From: Micromonospora citrea
GTDB lineage: Bacteria > Actinomycetota > Actinomycetes > Mycobacteriales > Micromonosporaceae
Assembly: GCF_900090315.1 (NCBI RefSeq)
Contig: NZ_FMHZ01000002.1
Span: 5,364,501-5,428,500, forward strand
DNA: 64,000 bases
Direction of reading: 5' to 3'
Of this stretch, positions 1-7,394 are shown in pieces. The first letter of the stretch is position 1, and every line of letters starts with the position of its first letter. The notes beneath the pieces are model-generated. The model worked only from the letters and a program-made list of their open reading frames with translations, was not told the origin of the DNA and did not search any database. The position numbers were made by a program, and so were the translations under genes.

Positions 1-182
1 ACGTCGCCGCCGCCCCGGCCGAGCAGGCCGACGCGCTCACCATGGCGCTTGACCACCACCGACCCAACCAGGAGGTCTACGTCTGCGGGCCGCCCGCGAT
101 GATCGCCGGGGCGCGACTGCGGCTGCTCGCCGCCGGCGTGCCGGCCGAGCGGATCCACCTGCCCGACGGGTACGCCGGCTGA
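1..182 (+). CDS. C-terminal part of an NAD(P)H-dependent flavin/ferredoxin reductase
   Basis: Only the last 59 codons are in the window; the reading frame begins at base 3. The residues VYVCGPPAMI are the CGPPxM motif of the ferredoxin-NADP+ reductase superfamily, where this segment closes over the nicotinamide. Such domains pass electrons from NAD(P)H through FAD to an iron-sulphur protein or oxygenase. The N-terminal FAD domain is off the left edge, so the exact subtype (oxygenase reductase, flavohaemoprotein-like and so on) cannot be read. The stop TGA overlaps the next start as TGATG, so the two genes are probably translationally coupled. Confidence 0.75.
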   Translation, partial: VAAAPAEQADALTMALDHHRPNQEVYVCGPPAMIAGARLRLLAAGVPAERIHLPDGYAG

Positions 183-436
183 TGGCGGTCTACCGCAGCC
201 GCAACGCGCTCGCCGGGCCGCTCACCTCGAGCGGCGTCCGCGAGCTGGCGCTGCCGCGTACCCGGCTCGGTCGGCGTGGCTACCGGCCTGAGGACGTCGA
301 CGCCCTGCTGCACCGGCTCGCCCACGAGGTGGGTGAGCGGAGTCGCCGACTCGACCTTCTCGAACAGGAGAACCAGCGCCTCAAGCAGGCCCTGCGCACC
401 TGGCAGAGCCGTCTGGGGAGGCGCGCGACCCGATAG
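182..436 (+). CDS. Small DivIVA-domain-like protein
   Basis: This 84-residue protein carries a DivIVA-type motif at about residues 37-55 (RRGYRPEDVDALLHRLAHEV), followed by a short heptad-rich helix (residues 55-77) that should form a coiled coil. DivIVA/Wag31 proteins sit at curved membrane and recruit cell-wall machinery. This one has only the short domain found in many small actinobacterial paralogues, not the long polar-growth scaffold. The ATG overlaps the stop of the upstream reductase. A role in cell-shape scaffolding is inference from the family; the reductase linkage gives no further hint. Confidence 0.6.
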   Translation: MAVYRSRNALAGPLTSSGVRELALPRTRLGRRGYRPEDVDALLHRLAHEVGERSRRLDLLEQENQRLKQALRTWQSRLGRRATR

Positions 437-502
437 ATAACGCCTTACCTGTCGGCATTTGTCGTCTCTACGCGACCGTTCTCCTGGCGGCATGACTGAC
501 GC

Positions 503-508
503 GATAAT
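503..508 (+). promoter_or_regulatory. Probable -10 element for the 518-2923 cassette
   Basis: GATAAT lies 9 nt before the ATG at 518, in a stretch (437-517) that is clearly more AT-rich than its surroundings. There is no purine-rich ribosome site before that ATG, so the transcript may be leaderless or nearly so. No convincing -35 hexamer is visible. Confidence 0.45.
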
Positions 509-517
509 GCGCAGCAC

Positions 518-1282
518 ATGCCTTCGGGAAGGTGGCGGTCACCGGTGGCGATTCACGAGCGTCGCGATCGCCTGCGCCAGGTGATCAGGCGGGCGCTGAC
601 ACCAGGCCGCACCGGTGACCTCACCGCTGCTGTGGATCAGGAACAGTCGGGCATCGATGTGGAGACTGCTCGCAAGATGCTCCTGATCGACTTCGAGCAG
701 GCGTTCATCCTGCACAACGACTACAAGGACGCGGAGCGTGATCTTTACAAGCTGAGCCTCCGCATCCTGGCGTTCCCCGTCCTGGTCGCGGGAGCCCTGG
801 TGTCGGCGAAGCTGATCTCGTCGGTCGGTCAGGTGGGCACCGTGTTGCGACTACCCATCATCTATGCCGCAGCGCTGGTCGCCGGCGTGCTGAACACGAT
901 CGTCCTGCGTGCGTACGTGGTCACCGACCGAGTGCAGACCGAGGCGAAACACCAGGTGAACCGGCTACGCAGCCTGTACCTGCACGCGCTCGCCGCCGAG
1001 TTTCCCGAGGGCTGGAAGCCGGTGTGGGGTTCGACCAACCCCTATCTGGAGAGCCGTCGCAAGCTCAAGGCGGCGGCGCTGACCTCGGTGGTGATCGGCC
1101 TGCTGAATGCCGGTTACGTCGCTGTCGGCGTCGACCGCCTGACCACGTACGGGTCCGACATCTCGTGGCCGGTGGCACTGTCGGTGGCCCTGTGGCTCAT
1201 CTACTTCCTGTTTCAGATGGAATTCACCTGGGACTTCCTACGGAGGGCTCAGCGGGCCCGGTCGAAACGAGCCGCCAGGTGA
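518..1282 (+). CDS. Four-helix membrane protein, first gene of an uncharacterised three-gene cassette
   Basis: The 254-residue product is not recognised. It has a charged, mostly helical N-terminus (residues 1-80) and two hydrophobic hairpins, at about 82-102 plus 110-130 and 185-205 plus 218-235. A soluble helical loop (about 136-184) separates them and a basic tail (RRAQRARSKRAAR) ends the protein. The layout recalls small membrane effectors such as SLATT-type proteins, but no family motif could be matched. Its stop overlaps the next start as GTGA, so it is coupled to the isoprenoid-synthase-like gene. Third-position GC looks lower than in housekeeping genes of this window, consistent with transfer. 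Function unknown; membrane location is a firm inference. Confidence 0.7.
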   Translation: MPSGRWRSPVAIHERRDRLRQVIRRALTPGRTGDLTAAVDQEQSGIDVETARKMLLIDFEQAFILHNDYKDAERDLYKLSLRILAFPVLVAGALVSAKLISSVGQVGTVLRLPIIYAAALVAGVLNTIVLRAYVVTDRVQTEAKHQVNRLRSLYLHALAAEFPEGWKPVWGSTNPYLESRRKLKAAALTSVVIGLLNAGYVAVGVDRLTTYGSDISWPVALSVALWLIYFLFQMEFTWDFLRRAQRARSKRAAR

Positions 1283-2448
1283 GGCGCTTCCTGCCGGGCA
1301 GTGACCCGGTCGACTACGACTTCCAGACCACCGTCGGCCTTCTCGCCCGGTACGGCGAGCCGATCTTTGTCGCGCTTGATCGGCTTCGCGAGGTGGACTT
1401 TCTCTTTTCCCGCATGGCGTTGCTGCATCAGGACGCCATCGACCCGGAGTTGTTGTTTCGGCAGACGCTCCCGCCGGTGGCGGTGGGGACCCGGCTCGGT
1501 CTCGAACCCACTGCACTGGCTGAGTACGTGAGGATCTATGCCCTGGGTCAGACGCTCGTCCTGAACAACATGGACCGCCACCTCGACCTGTCGGCGTCCT
1601 ACTCCCTGAGGGACCCGGCGCTGCTGCTCGCCGACGTCAACTCGACGATGTGTTTCGCGGTGACGAGCGTCCTGACGATGATCCGGGAAGCGTCGCTCAG
1701 CCCGGCCGGCAGACGAGCGCTTCCGGTGATGGCGAGGGTCACCGCCGGGATCGTCCAGTCGATGCACGACAACTACGCGGGCAGATTCGACGTGGCGGCG
1801 CTCGACCATCCCGAGAGGCTGGTTGCCTGGTACCGCACGGACGACCGCTCCCGTCATCTGGGCTCCGGCTTCTATTCGTCGGGGCTGCTCGGTCTGCTGG
1901 CCTACGCTGCGCAGCCTGTGCCGGACGGGCTGGGCGAGGTGCTGCGGAAGATGCGCCGGCTACGGCAGCGGGTGGACGAGTTGGCCGATCTGTTCGAGGA
2001 CGCCGCGACCGGGCTGGTCAGTTACCCGGTAGCCCGAGGGCTCGCCGACCCGTCGGTCTCGGCCGATCTGCGGGTGCTGATCGACCGGCTCTGGGCACGC
2101 GCACGGCACGTCATCGGTGCCCGGCGTGGCGACGCCGCCGAACTCAACCGGGCACTGGTCGGCGACCTCGAGTTGGTCGAGGTGCACCGCGCCGTGTTGG
2201 AAACGCTCATATCGAGTGGCATCATGCGGGAGTGCCGCCAGGAGGCGGACGGGCTGTGGAGCGAGATCGCGCTCGACCTGGCCGCGGCGGACCCGCGGTT
2301 CGGCGAGCCGCTCACGGCAGTCATCGACCTCAAGCGAGCCCTGCTCGACCGCTTGGAGAGCAACGGCTGGCAGGACGACCCGCCTCCGCACACCTTTCTG
2401 GACATGGTCGAGGCGGCGGGAATGGAAGGACGACATGGTGAGCGGTGA
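1279..2448 (+). CDS. Divergent class I isoprenoid-synthase-like (polyprenyl synthetase fold) protein
   Basis: This 389-residue protein starts at a GTG that overlaps the previous stop. Several landmarks of trans-prenyl synthases appear in the right order. LVLNNMDRHLD (about residues 93-103) sits where the first Asp-rich DDxxD motif belongs. GIVQSMHDNYAG (157-168) corresponds to the GQxLD region, and YSSGLLGLLAYA (199-210) to the KT/A helix. RVDELADLFEDAATG (231-245) followed by PVARGLAD resembles the second Asp-rich motif. The first motif reads NNxxD instead of DDxxD, so Mg-diphosphate chemistry may be altered or lost. The 3' end overlaps the Nudix gene by 14 bp. The assignment rests on motif order by eye; the substrate is unknown. 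Confidence 0.5.
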   Translation: MRRFLPGSDPVDYDFQTTVGLLARYGEPIFVALDRLREVDFLFSRMALLHQDAIDPELLFRQTLPPVAVGTRLGLEPTALAEYVRIYALGQTLVLNNMDRHLDLSASYSLRDPALLLADVNSTMCFAVTSVLTMIREASLSPAGRRALPVMARVTAGIVQSMHDNYAGRFDVAALDHPERLVAWYRTDDRSRHLGSGFYSSGLLGLLAYAAQPVPDGLGEVLRKMRRLRQRVDELADLFEDAATGLVSYPVARGLADPSVSADLRVLIDRLWARARHVIGARRGDAAELNRALVGDLELVEVHRAVLETLISSGIMRECRQEADGLWSEIALDLAAADPRFGEPLTAVIDLKRALLDRLESNGWQDDPPPHTFLDMVEAAGMEGRHGER

Positions 2449-2923
2449 CGGTCGGCTCGAAAATTCTGCCAAGGCCATCATCCAAAATGGCGACAACGTG
2501 CTCGTGCTCAGGTATGTGGACCGGAAGATGGGCCTCGGCGTCTGGTATTCGCTGCCCGGGGGGCGGCAGGAGTTCGGCGAGACGCTGGAAGAGACGTTGG
2601 TGCGGGAATGTCAGGAGGAGATCGGCGCGGAGGTGGTGCCGGGGCGACTCCTCTTCGTCCGGGAGTACATACATGGCCGGCACGCGCTCGCCGGAAAGGG
2701 ACGAGACCAGCACAAGGTCGAGTTCTACTTCCTGGCTCAACTCAAGTCGGACCTCCGCGCCGACTACATCGCGGCCGACGACGTCTCCGACGAGGGCCAG
2801 CAGGGGATGCGGTGGTGCAGTCTCGCGGATCTGCGGGAGCTGAACATCTTTCCCACCGGCCTGCGTCAGCTGGGGGAACTCATGAACAGAAGCACCGATA
2901 CCTACTGGGGCGATACCTACTGA
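2435..2923 (+). CDS. Nudix hydrolase, third gene of the cassette
   Basis: The 162-residue product has a complete Nudix box at about residues 42-64: G-x5-E-x7-REC-x-EE-I-G, seen as GGRQEFGETLEE followed by RECQEEIG. These residues bind Mg2+ and cleave nucleoside or other X-linked diphosphates. Substrate cannot be read from the box. Its position directly after an isoprenoid-synthase-like gene, in a 14-bp overlap, makes a prenyl or nucleotide diphosphate substrate worth testing. The ATG at 2435 is the earliest start that keeps the whole domain. Everything after the stop belongs to the McrBC wreck. Confidence 0.85.
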   Translation: MVSGDGRLENSAKAIIQNGDNVLVLRYVDRKMGLGVWYSLPGGRQEFGETLEETLVRECQEEIGAEVVPGRLLFVREYIHGRHALAGKGRDQHKVEFYFLAQLKSDLRADYIAADDVSDEGQQGMRWCSLADLRELNIFPTGLRQLGELMNRSTDTYWGDTY

Positions 2924-2945
2924 CGCCTGCCCTTCGCAACGGCCT

Positions 2946-3390
2946 CGGAGAGGTTCCCGGCATCGACCCTGTCTCCTACGACCTGGCCGCCACCGAATCG
3001 GTGCGGCGACTGGCCAACGCGAAGTACCTCTACCTGCGCGACGCGGACGCCGACTTCGCGAAGCGGCGGGCGCGCGGCGCGGTGTCCATCGCGCGCCTGA
3101 TCGGAGTGGCTCGGTCCGTTGCTGCGCGAGCTGCGCTACGGCGAGTACGAGCCCCTGCCCGGCGGCATCTCCGTGGACCAACGCTCCTTCCCGTCAGCCA
3201 CCGCTGGCGGCACGGGGCAAGACGTATCTGGCGCAGCAGTTGGCCGCCCGGGTGACCGAGCCGCACGCGGTGAAGCTGATCCAGTTCCATCCCTCCTACA
3301 CCTACGAGGACTCCTTCGAGCTTCCGGCCGGAAAGCGGCGACGACGGCACCCTGCGGTTCAAGCTCACCTCCGGGCCGCAGCGTGCGCGC
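2946..3390 (+). pseudogene. Remnant of mcrB (AAA+ GTPase of a McrBC restriction system)
   Basis: The readable core is KTYLAQQLAARVTEPHAV then KLIQFHPSYTYED (3219-3317), typical of the McrB P-loop region and the strand after it. A second piece, SGDDGTLRFKLTSGP (3334-3378), lies in another frame. One extra G in the run at about 3213-3217 breaks the Walker A motif: GGTG is read in one frame and KT in another. Most of the AAA+ domain after the second piece is missing. The stretch at 2946-3200 is N-terminal debris that could not be assigned. McrB normally hydrolyses GTP and moves DNA for cleavage by McrC; this copy cannot. Confidence 0.7.
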
Positions 3391-4080
3391 GGGCAGGAAG
3401 ATCGGCGCGGCCCGGATCGGCCGGGTCGAACTGCACATCGAGCCGAAGGTGCCAATCGCGCGCCTGCTCTTCCTCGTCGGCTACGCCCGCAACCCGAAGG
3501 GCTGGCGCGACGAGAGCGTGTCGCTCACAGAGCACGACGGCCTGGTGCCGGCGCTCGCCGCCGCCCTGTCCCGGCAGACCGATCGGACACTGCGCCAGGG
3601 CCCGCTCCACCGCAGTCGATCGCTTGCTGCGCGTGCCCGGGGTCGACGCCGGATCACGGCGGGTGCTCCGCCACCTCGCCGCGCGGCTCGCCGGGGTCAC
3701 CCGGCTGCGGCAGGGGAGCCCGTGCCGGACTGGCGGCCGACCCGGCTCAACGAGCGGCTGCGTATCGTCCTGCGGCTGGCCGAGTTGGTGCTCGCCGGCG
3801 CCTCCGTCGAAGCGGGCCGGGGCGGCGTGCTCAGCAACGCATTCCTGTTGGACAGTGGCGGGTCTTCGATCGAGGATGCCTACCAGATGCTGGCCTACTG
3901 CGTCGCCTACGGGCTGACGCACGGGCATCTGATCTACGCCTCCGGCGACCGTCACCGGTCCGTCACATCGTCCGCAACGCCGGGATCGAGATCGTCTGCC
4001 ATGCGCTCGACCTCGACGTCGACCCGGGCCAGTCTTCTTGCCCGGGTCGACGCCTTGGCCGGCGGAATCGCCGGTAGAGC
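3391..4080 (+). pseudogene. Remnant of mcrC (nuclease subunit of a McrBC system)
   Basis: Readable pieces in order: IGAARIGRVELHIEPK and ARLLFLVGYARNPKGW (about 3400-3500), DRLLRVPGVDAGSRRVL (about 3621-3671), DWRPTRLNERLRIVLRLAEL (3728-3787), EDAYQMLAYCVAYGLTHG (3870-3923) and RHIVRNAGIEIVCHALDL (3961-4014). They need at least three frame changes. McrC ends in a PD-(D/E)XK nuclease domain, and the catalytic D-x-K segment expected between LLDSGG and EDAYQ is deleted, so the nuclease is dead. The 3' end runs straight into the extra copy of the namZ end at 4071. Confidence 0.75.
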
Positions 4081-4395
4081 AGTTGGGGCTCCCGCCGGCG
4101 GTTGAACTCGGCAAGCTCGTCGGCCCAGGCGCCGACCACGTCGGCCACGTCGGCGCCCGCGTCGATCATCGTGCGCAGCCGCGGCGACCCGGTGAGCTTG
4201 TCGATCCAGTACGGACGCGCGGCGTCCCACGAGTCGCGCCGCCACGCGAACGCGTCGTACCGGTGCGCCTCCACCAGCATGGCGACCGCCGTGCGGATCG
4301 GGTCGTACGTCGCCCGGTCGACGACCTTGACCTCGACCCCGGCGCAGAGCTTGTTGAACAGCGCCGGCTTCTGCCCGGCGGACGTCGGCGTGAAG
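4071..4395 (-). pseudogene. Detached copy of the 3' end of namZ
   Basis: This 325-bp segment matches 4932-5256 at a fixed offset of 861 bp with no indel and about a dozen substitutions. It encodes the last 107 or so residues of NamZ (from FTPTSAGQKPAL to the LLYR end). The native stop is changed, and the frame continues into mcrC sequence read backwards. It has no start and no upstream half of the gene. The substitutions (for example FNK for LNK, HRYDAF for HKYDAF) suggest it came from a related strain and is not a fresh duplication. Confidence 0.85.
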
Positions 4396-4410
4396 CCGGC
4401 CGTGGAGGCG

Positions 4411-4797
4411 CTACTCGTTGAACTCCTCGCTCCACTGGCACGACACGATCGGGTCCCAACCGTTCCAGCACAGCCGCATCTGGTAATAGCCGTCGTTTCC
4501 GACGTTGTATCCCGACTTGTCGCAGCCCGAGTCGCCGCCGTCGTCGACGGTGAGCACGCGCCTGCTCGTCGGTTCGAGCCACGACCGGTAGAACAGCTCG
4601 CCGGTGACGCCATGACCGTCCGCACGGGTGTCGCAGACCTGGAACATGTCGCCGTCGTCGATGAAGGTCATCGTGCCGCGTCCCCCCGAGAGGGACAGGG
4701 ACTTGTTGCTGGCGAGGGCGGGAGCGGTGGAGCCGACGATCGTCGCGACGACGATGCCGCCGACCACCGCCGCACGGGCGAACCAGGGTTTCGACAT
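4411..4797 (-). CDS. Small secreted protein with four cysteines
   Basis: The 128-residue product starts with a Sec signal peptide: positive SKPWFARA, a hydrophobic core, and a likely cut after APALA near residue 29. The mature part is about 99 residues with four cysteines (VCDT, GCDK, LCWN, SCQW), which could form two disulphides, and it is rich in Gly, Asp and aromatic residues. An AGGGAAG ribosome site lies 8 nt before the ATG. No family was recognised. The gene sits alone between the two namZ 3' copies, so it is part of the accessory insertion and not of the wall-recycling genes. Confidence 0.7.
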   Translation of the reverse strand: MSKPWFARAAVVGGIVVATIVGSTAPALASNKSLSLSGGRGTMTFIDDGDMFQVCDTRADGHGVTGELFYRSWLEPTSRRVLTVDDGGDSGCDKSGYNVGNDGYYQMRLCWNGWDPIVSCQWSEEFNE

Positions 4798-4928
4798 GTG
4801 GGTTACTTCCCTATCGATCGAGGTTGTGGAGCCTTGCAGGGAAGTTAGCCGAGGCGTGCGGGACCGTCGATCGACCGCGTCGATCCTTGAGTGAACCTTG
4901 AACTTCATCCATAGTGGACGCGACGGCG

Positions 4929-6224
4929 TCACCGGTAGAGCAGGTGGGGCTTCCGCCGGCGGTTGAAGTCCGCCAGCTCGTCGGCCCAGGCGCCGACCAC
5001 GTCGGCCACGTCGGCGCCCGCGTCGATCATCGTGCGCAGCCGCGGCGACCCGGTGAGCTTGTCGATCCAGTACGGACGCGCGGCGTCCCACGAGTCGCGC
5101 CGCCACGCGAACGCGTCGTATTTGTGCGCCTCCACCAGCATGGCCACCGCCGTGCGGATCGGGTCGTACGTCGCCCGGTCGACGACCTTGACCTCGACCC
5201 CGGCGCAGAGCTTGTTCAGTAGCGCCGGCTTCTGCCCGGCGGACGTCGGCGTGAAGTACGCCTCGCGGAACTCGACGCCGGGCAGTTCACGCGCGTTGAG
5301 CCGGTCGGACCAGTGGTAGTCGAAGTCGTCGGCGAGGCCGCCGATCAGCTCGAACGGCCGGCAGGTGCCCCGGCCCTCGGTGATCGAGGCGACGCCCTCG
5401 AACAGGCCGGTGCCGGGATAGACCAGCGCGGTGTCCGGGGTGGGCATGTTCGGGCTGGGCATCACCCAGGGCAGGTCGGTGTCGGCGGCGAGCCGGTCGC
5501 GCTTCCAGTGGCGGCACGTGACGACGTGCAGGTCGACCGGTCGCCCGGCCGCGGCGGGCAGGAACTCCGCGTTGAAGTACCCGGCCAGCTCGCCGACGGT
5601 CATCCCGTGCTGCTGGACGATCTCCTTCAGCCCCACGCCGGAGGTGTAGGCAGGCGTCATCATCGGCCCGTACGCCCGGCCGCCGACGGGGTTCGGCCGA
5701 TCCAGCACGACGTACCGCTTGCCGACCCGGGCGGCGGCCACCATGGAGGTGTACATCGTCCAGATGTAGGTGTAGAAGCGGACGCCCACGTCCTGGATGT
5801 CGAAGACGACGGTGTCGACGCCGGCCTCGGTGAACATGGCCTCCCACCTGGCCTGCGAGGCCCCGTACGCGTCGTAGACGGTGATCCCGGTGCGGGCGTC
5901 GACGCCGGTGCCCTCGCTGCCGCCGGCCTGCGCGGAGCCGCGGAAGCCGTGCTCGGGGCCGAACGCCGCGGCCAGCCGCACCGCGTCGGAGGCGTGCATC
6001 AGGTCGACCAGGTGCCGGTAGGACGCGTCCACGCCGGTGGGGTTGGAGATCACGCCGACCCGCTGGCCGGCGAGGTCCCCGAAGTCGGACGCGACGAGCA
6101 CGTCGAGGCCGGTCTCCACGCGGCGGATGCCGGGCACCGCGCCGCCGGGCGTGCCGGGGGCCGCCGCCGCGACCGCGCCCGCGGTCACCGCACCCGCCCC
6201 GGCCAGGAACTTCCTGCGCTCCAT
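4929..6224 (-). CDS. namZ: Exo-beta-N-acetylmuramidase NamZ (DUF1343, GH171), Tat-exported
   Basis: The 431-residue protein begins with a twin-arginine signal (ERRKFLAGAG plus an Ala-rich core). Family landmarks include VGVISNPTGV, FGPEHGFRG, FDIQDVGVRFYTYIWTM, LDRPNPVGG and SPNMPTPDTALVYPGTG. DUF1343 enzymes were shown in Bacillus to remove terminal MurNAc from peptidoglycan fragments, for wall turnover and recycling. Full length for the family. The promoter is clear (TTGACT, 17 nt, TAAGTT) and is overlapped by a 14-bp direct repeat. The last 325 bp are duplicated at 4071-4395. Confidence 0.88.
   Translation of the reverse strand: MERRKFLAGAGAVTAGAVAAAAPGTPGGAVPGIRRVETGLDVLVASDFGDLAGQRVGVISNPTGVDASYRHLVDLMHASDAVRLAAAFGPEHGFRGSAQAGGSEGTGVDARTGITVYDAYGASQARWEAMFTEAGVDTVVFDIQDVGVRFYTYIWTMYTSMVAAARVGKRYVVLDRPNPVGGRAYGPMMTPAYTSGVGLKEIVQQHGMTVGELAGYFNAEFLPAAAGRPVDLHVVTCRHWKRDRLAADTDLPWVMPSPNMPTPDTALVYPGTGLFEGVASITEGRGTCRPFELIGGLADDFDYHWSDRLNARELPGVEFREAYFTPTSAGQKPALLNKLCAGVEVKVVDRATYDPIRTAVAMLVEAHKYDAFAWRRDSWDAARPYWIDKLTGSPRLRTMIDAGADVADVVGAWADELADFNRRRKPHLLYR
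4932..5256. repeat. Direct repeat copy B (intact namZ 3' end); copy A at 4071-4395
   Basis: Two 325-bp direct repeats lie 861 bp apart with no indels. Copy B is in the functional gene. The repeats flank about 536 bp that hold the small secreted protein. Homologous recombination between them would delete that gene and reseal the junction to mcrC. Confidence 0.85.
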
Positions 6225-6246
6225 GTCGACCTCCCGTCGGTTGGTC

Positions 6247-6292
6247 GAAACTTAGCTACATATCGATGGTCAGTCAAGGAAAGTTAGCTACA
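6247..6292 (-). promoter_or_regulatory. namZ promoter with two direct-repeat operator half-sites
   Basis: Read leftwards, TTGACT (6272-6277) and TAAGTT (6249-6254) are separated by 17 nt, a good sigma-70-type promoter. The 14-mers GAAACTTAGCTACA (6247-6260) and GAAAGTTAGCTACA (6279-6292) differ at one base and start 32 bp apart, about three helical turns. One covers the -10 and the other lies just upstream of the -35. This fits a repressor that binds both. The regulator is not identified. Confidence 0.6.
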
Positions 6293-6475
6293 GGCTGCCG
6301 GCCGGTGCCCTGGTGCCGGACTGGAGAAGGGCTGTGGCGAGGGCCGACGCCGGGCCGGTGACCGGCGTTCGCCGCCGTACGACTGCCGGGTCGTCGGGAC
6401 GGCGCGCGGCGACGGCCCGGCAGCAGACAGGGGCGGGCCGCCCGGGACGGCCCGCCCGATCGTCGGATGTGAGGC

Positions 6476-7150
6476 TCAGCGGGTGGCGGCGGCCAGCGCG
6501 TCGCGCACCGTGGCGGCGTCGGCCGGCGTCTCGTGCTCCCAGTTCGCCGGGTCCACGGAGTAGATGGTGCCGTAGGCCGGCGTGTCCGGCTGGTAGCGCC
6601 AGCTCTCGGCGAGCGTCCCGGCGTCGACCGCGTCGTAGCCGATCCGGTCGAGGAAGGCCGTGGCATCGGCCTTCGCCGCCGCGTCGTCGCCGGCGATCGG
6701 CAGCGCGCTGCGGTCGGCGGCGCCGGCGGGTCGGGCCAGCGCGTGCAGGTGCTTGAAGAAGATGTTGTTGAAGACCTTGACCACCCGCGACCCCGGCAGA
6801 TGGCGCTGGAGCAGCTCGCTGCTGGTGGCCGAGCCCGAGTCCAGCTCGGGGATGTTGCCGTCCCGCTCCGGGTAGTAGTTGTTCGTGTCGAGCACGACCT
6901 TGCCGGCGAGCGGCTCGACCGGCACGTCCCGGTACGCCTTGAGCGGGATGGTGACGACCACCAGGTCGCCGGCCTCCGCCGCCTCCGCCGGGGTGGCCGC
7001 GCGGGCGCGCGGGCCGAGCTCGTCGACGAGGTCCTTGAGCGTCTCCGGGCCGCGCGAGTTGCTCAACACCACGTCGTAGCCGGCTGCCACCGCCAGCCGT
7101 GCCACCGTGCCGCCGATGTGTCCACTGCCGATGAGTCCCACAGTTGTCAT
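6476..7150 (-). CDS. NADPH-dependent F420 reductase-like dinucleotide-binding oxidoreductase
   Basis: The 224-residue protein opens with a Rossmann motif, VGLIGSGHIGGTVARL, followed by SNSRGPETL for NADP phosphate binding, then VVVTIPLKAY and VVLDTNNYYPERDGN. This is the F420H2:NADP oxidoreductase/NpdG-like family and close relatives, which shuttle hydride between NADP and a deazaflavin. Actinobacteria make F420, so that role is plausible, but the subgroup also holds enzymes of unknown substrate. The ATG at 7150 is preferred over one four codons upstream because GGGG lies 6 nt before it. Confidence 0.75.
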   Translation of the reverse strand: MTTVGLIGSGHIGGTVARLAVAAGYDVVLSNSRGPETLKDLVDELGPRARAATPAEAAEAGDLVVVTIPLKAYRDVPVEPLAGKVVLDTNNYYPERDGNIPELDSGSATSSELLQRHLPGSRVVKVFNNIFFKHLHALARPAGAADRSALPIAGDDAAAKADATAFLDRIGYDAVDAGTLAESWRYQPDTPAYGTIYSVDPANWEHETPADAATVRDALAAATR

Positions 7151-7394
7151 GTCGATCCCCAACCCCGTTCGCCGTGGCCGTATTCCCTATCGCCGTGGTC
7201 GACAATCGCGACCGTCGTCCGGCGCTGCGGCGTACGGCCGGGCCGGCCGCGTCGGCGGGCCCCCACACCGGAGGGTGCCACGGTTGAGGCGGCCGGCCCG
7301 GGAAGCGGCGCTCGTGTCGGCCGGCGCGCTGCCCGGGGGGACGACCTCGCTGGATGCGGTGCGGGCGTCGGGCCGGCCCGGGGCGGGCGGGCGG

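Noticed and set aside
2608..3255. Apparent gene starting inside the Nudix gene and running into the McrB remnant
   Set aside because: The first part is another frame of the Nudix gene; the last part is McrB debris.
3963..4625. Reverse open frame joining namZ-like sequence to upstream and downstream residues
   Set aside because: Only the 4071-4395 part is meaningful; the rest is antisense of mcrC and of the secreted protein. Treated as a pseudogene.
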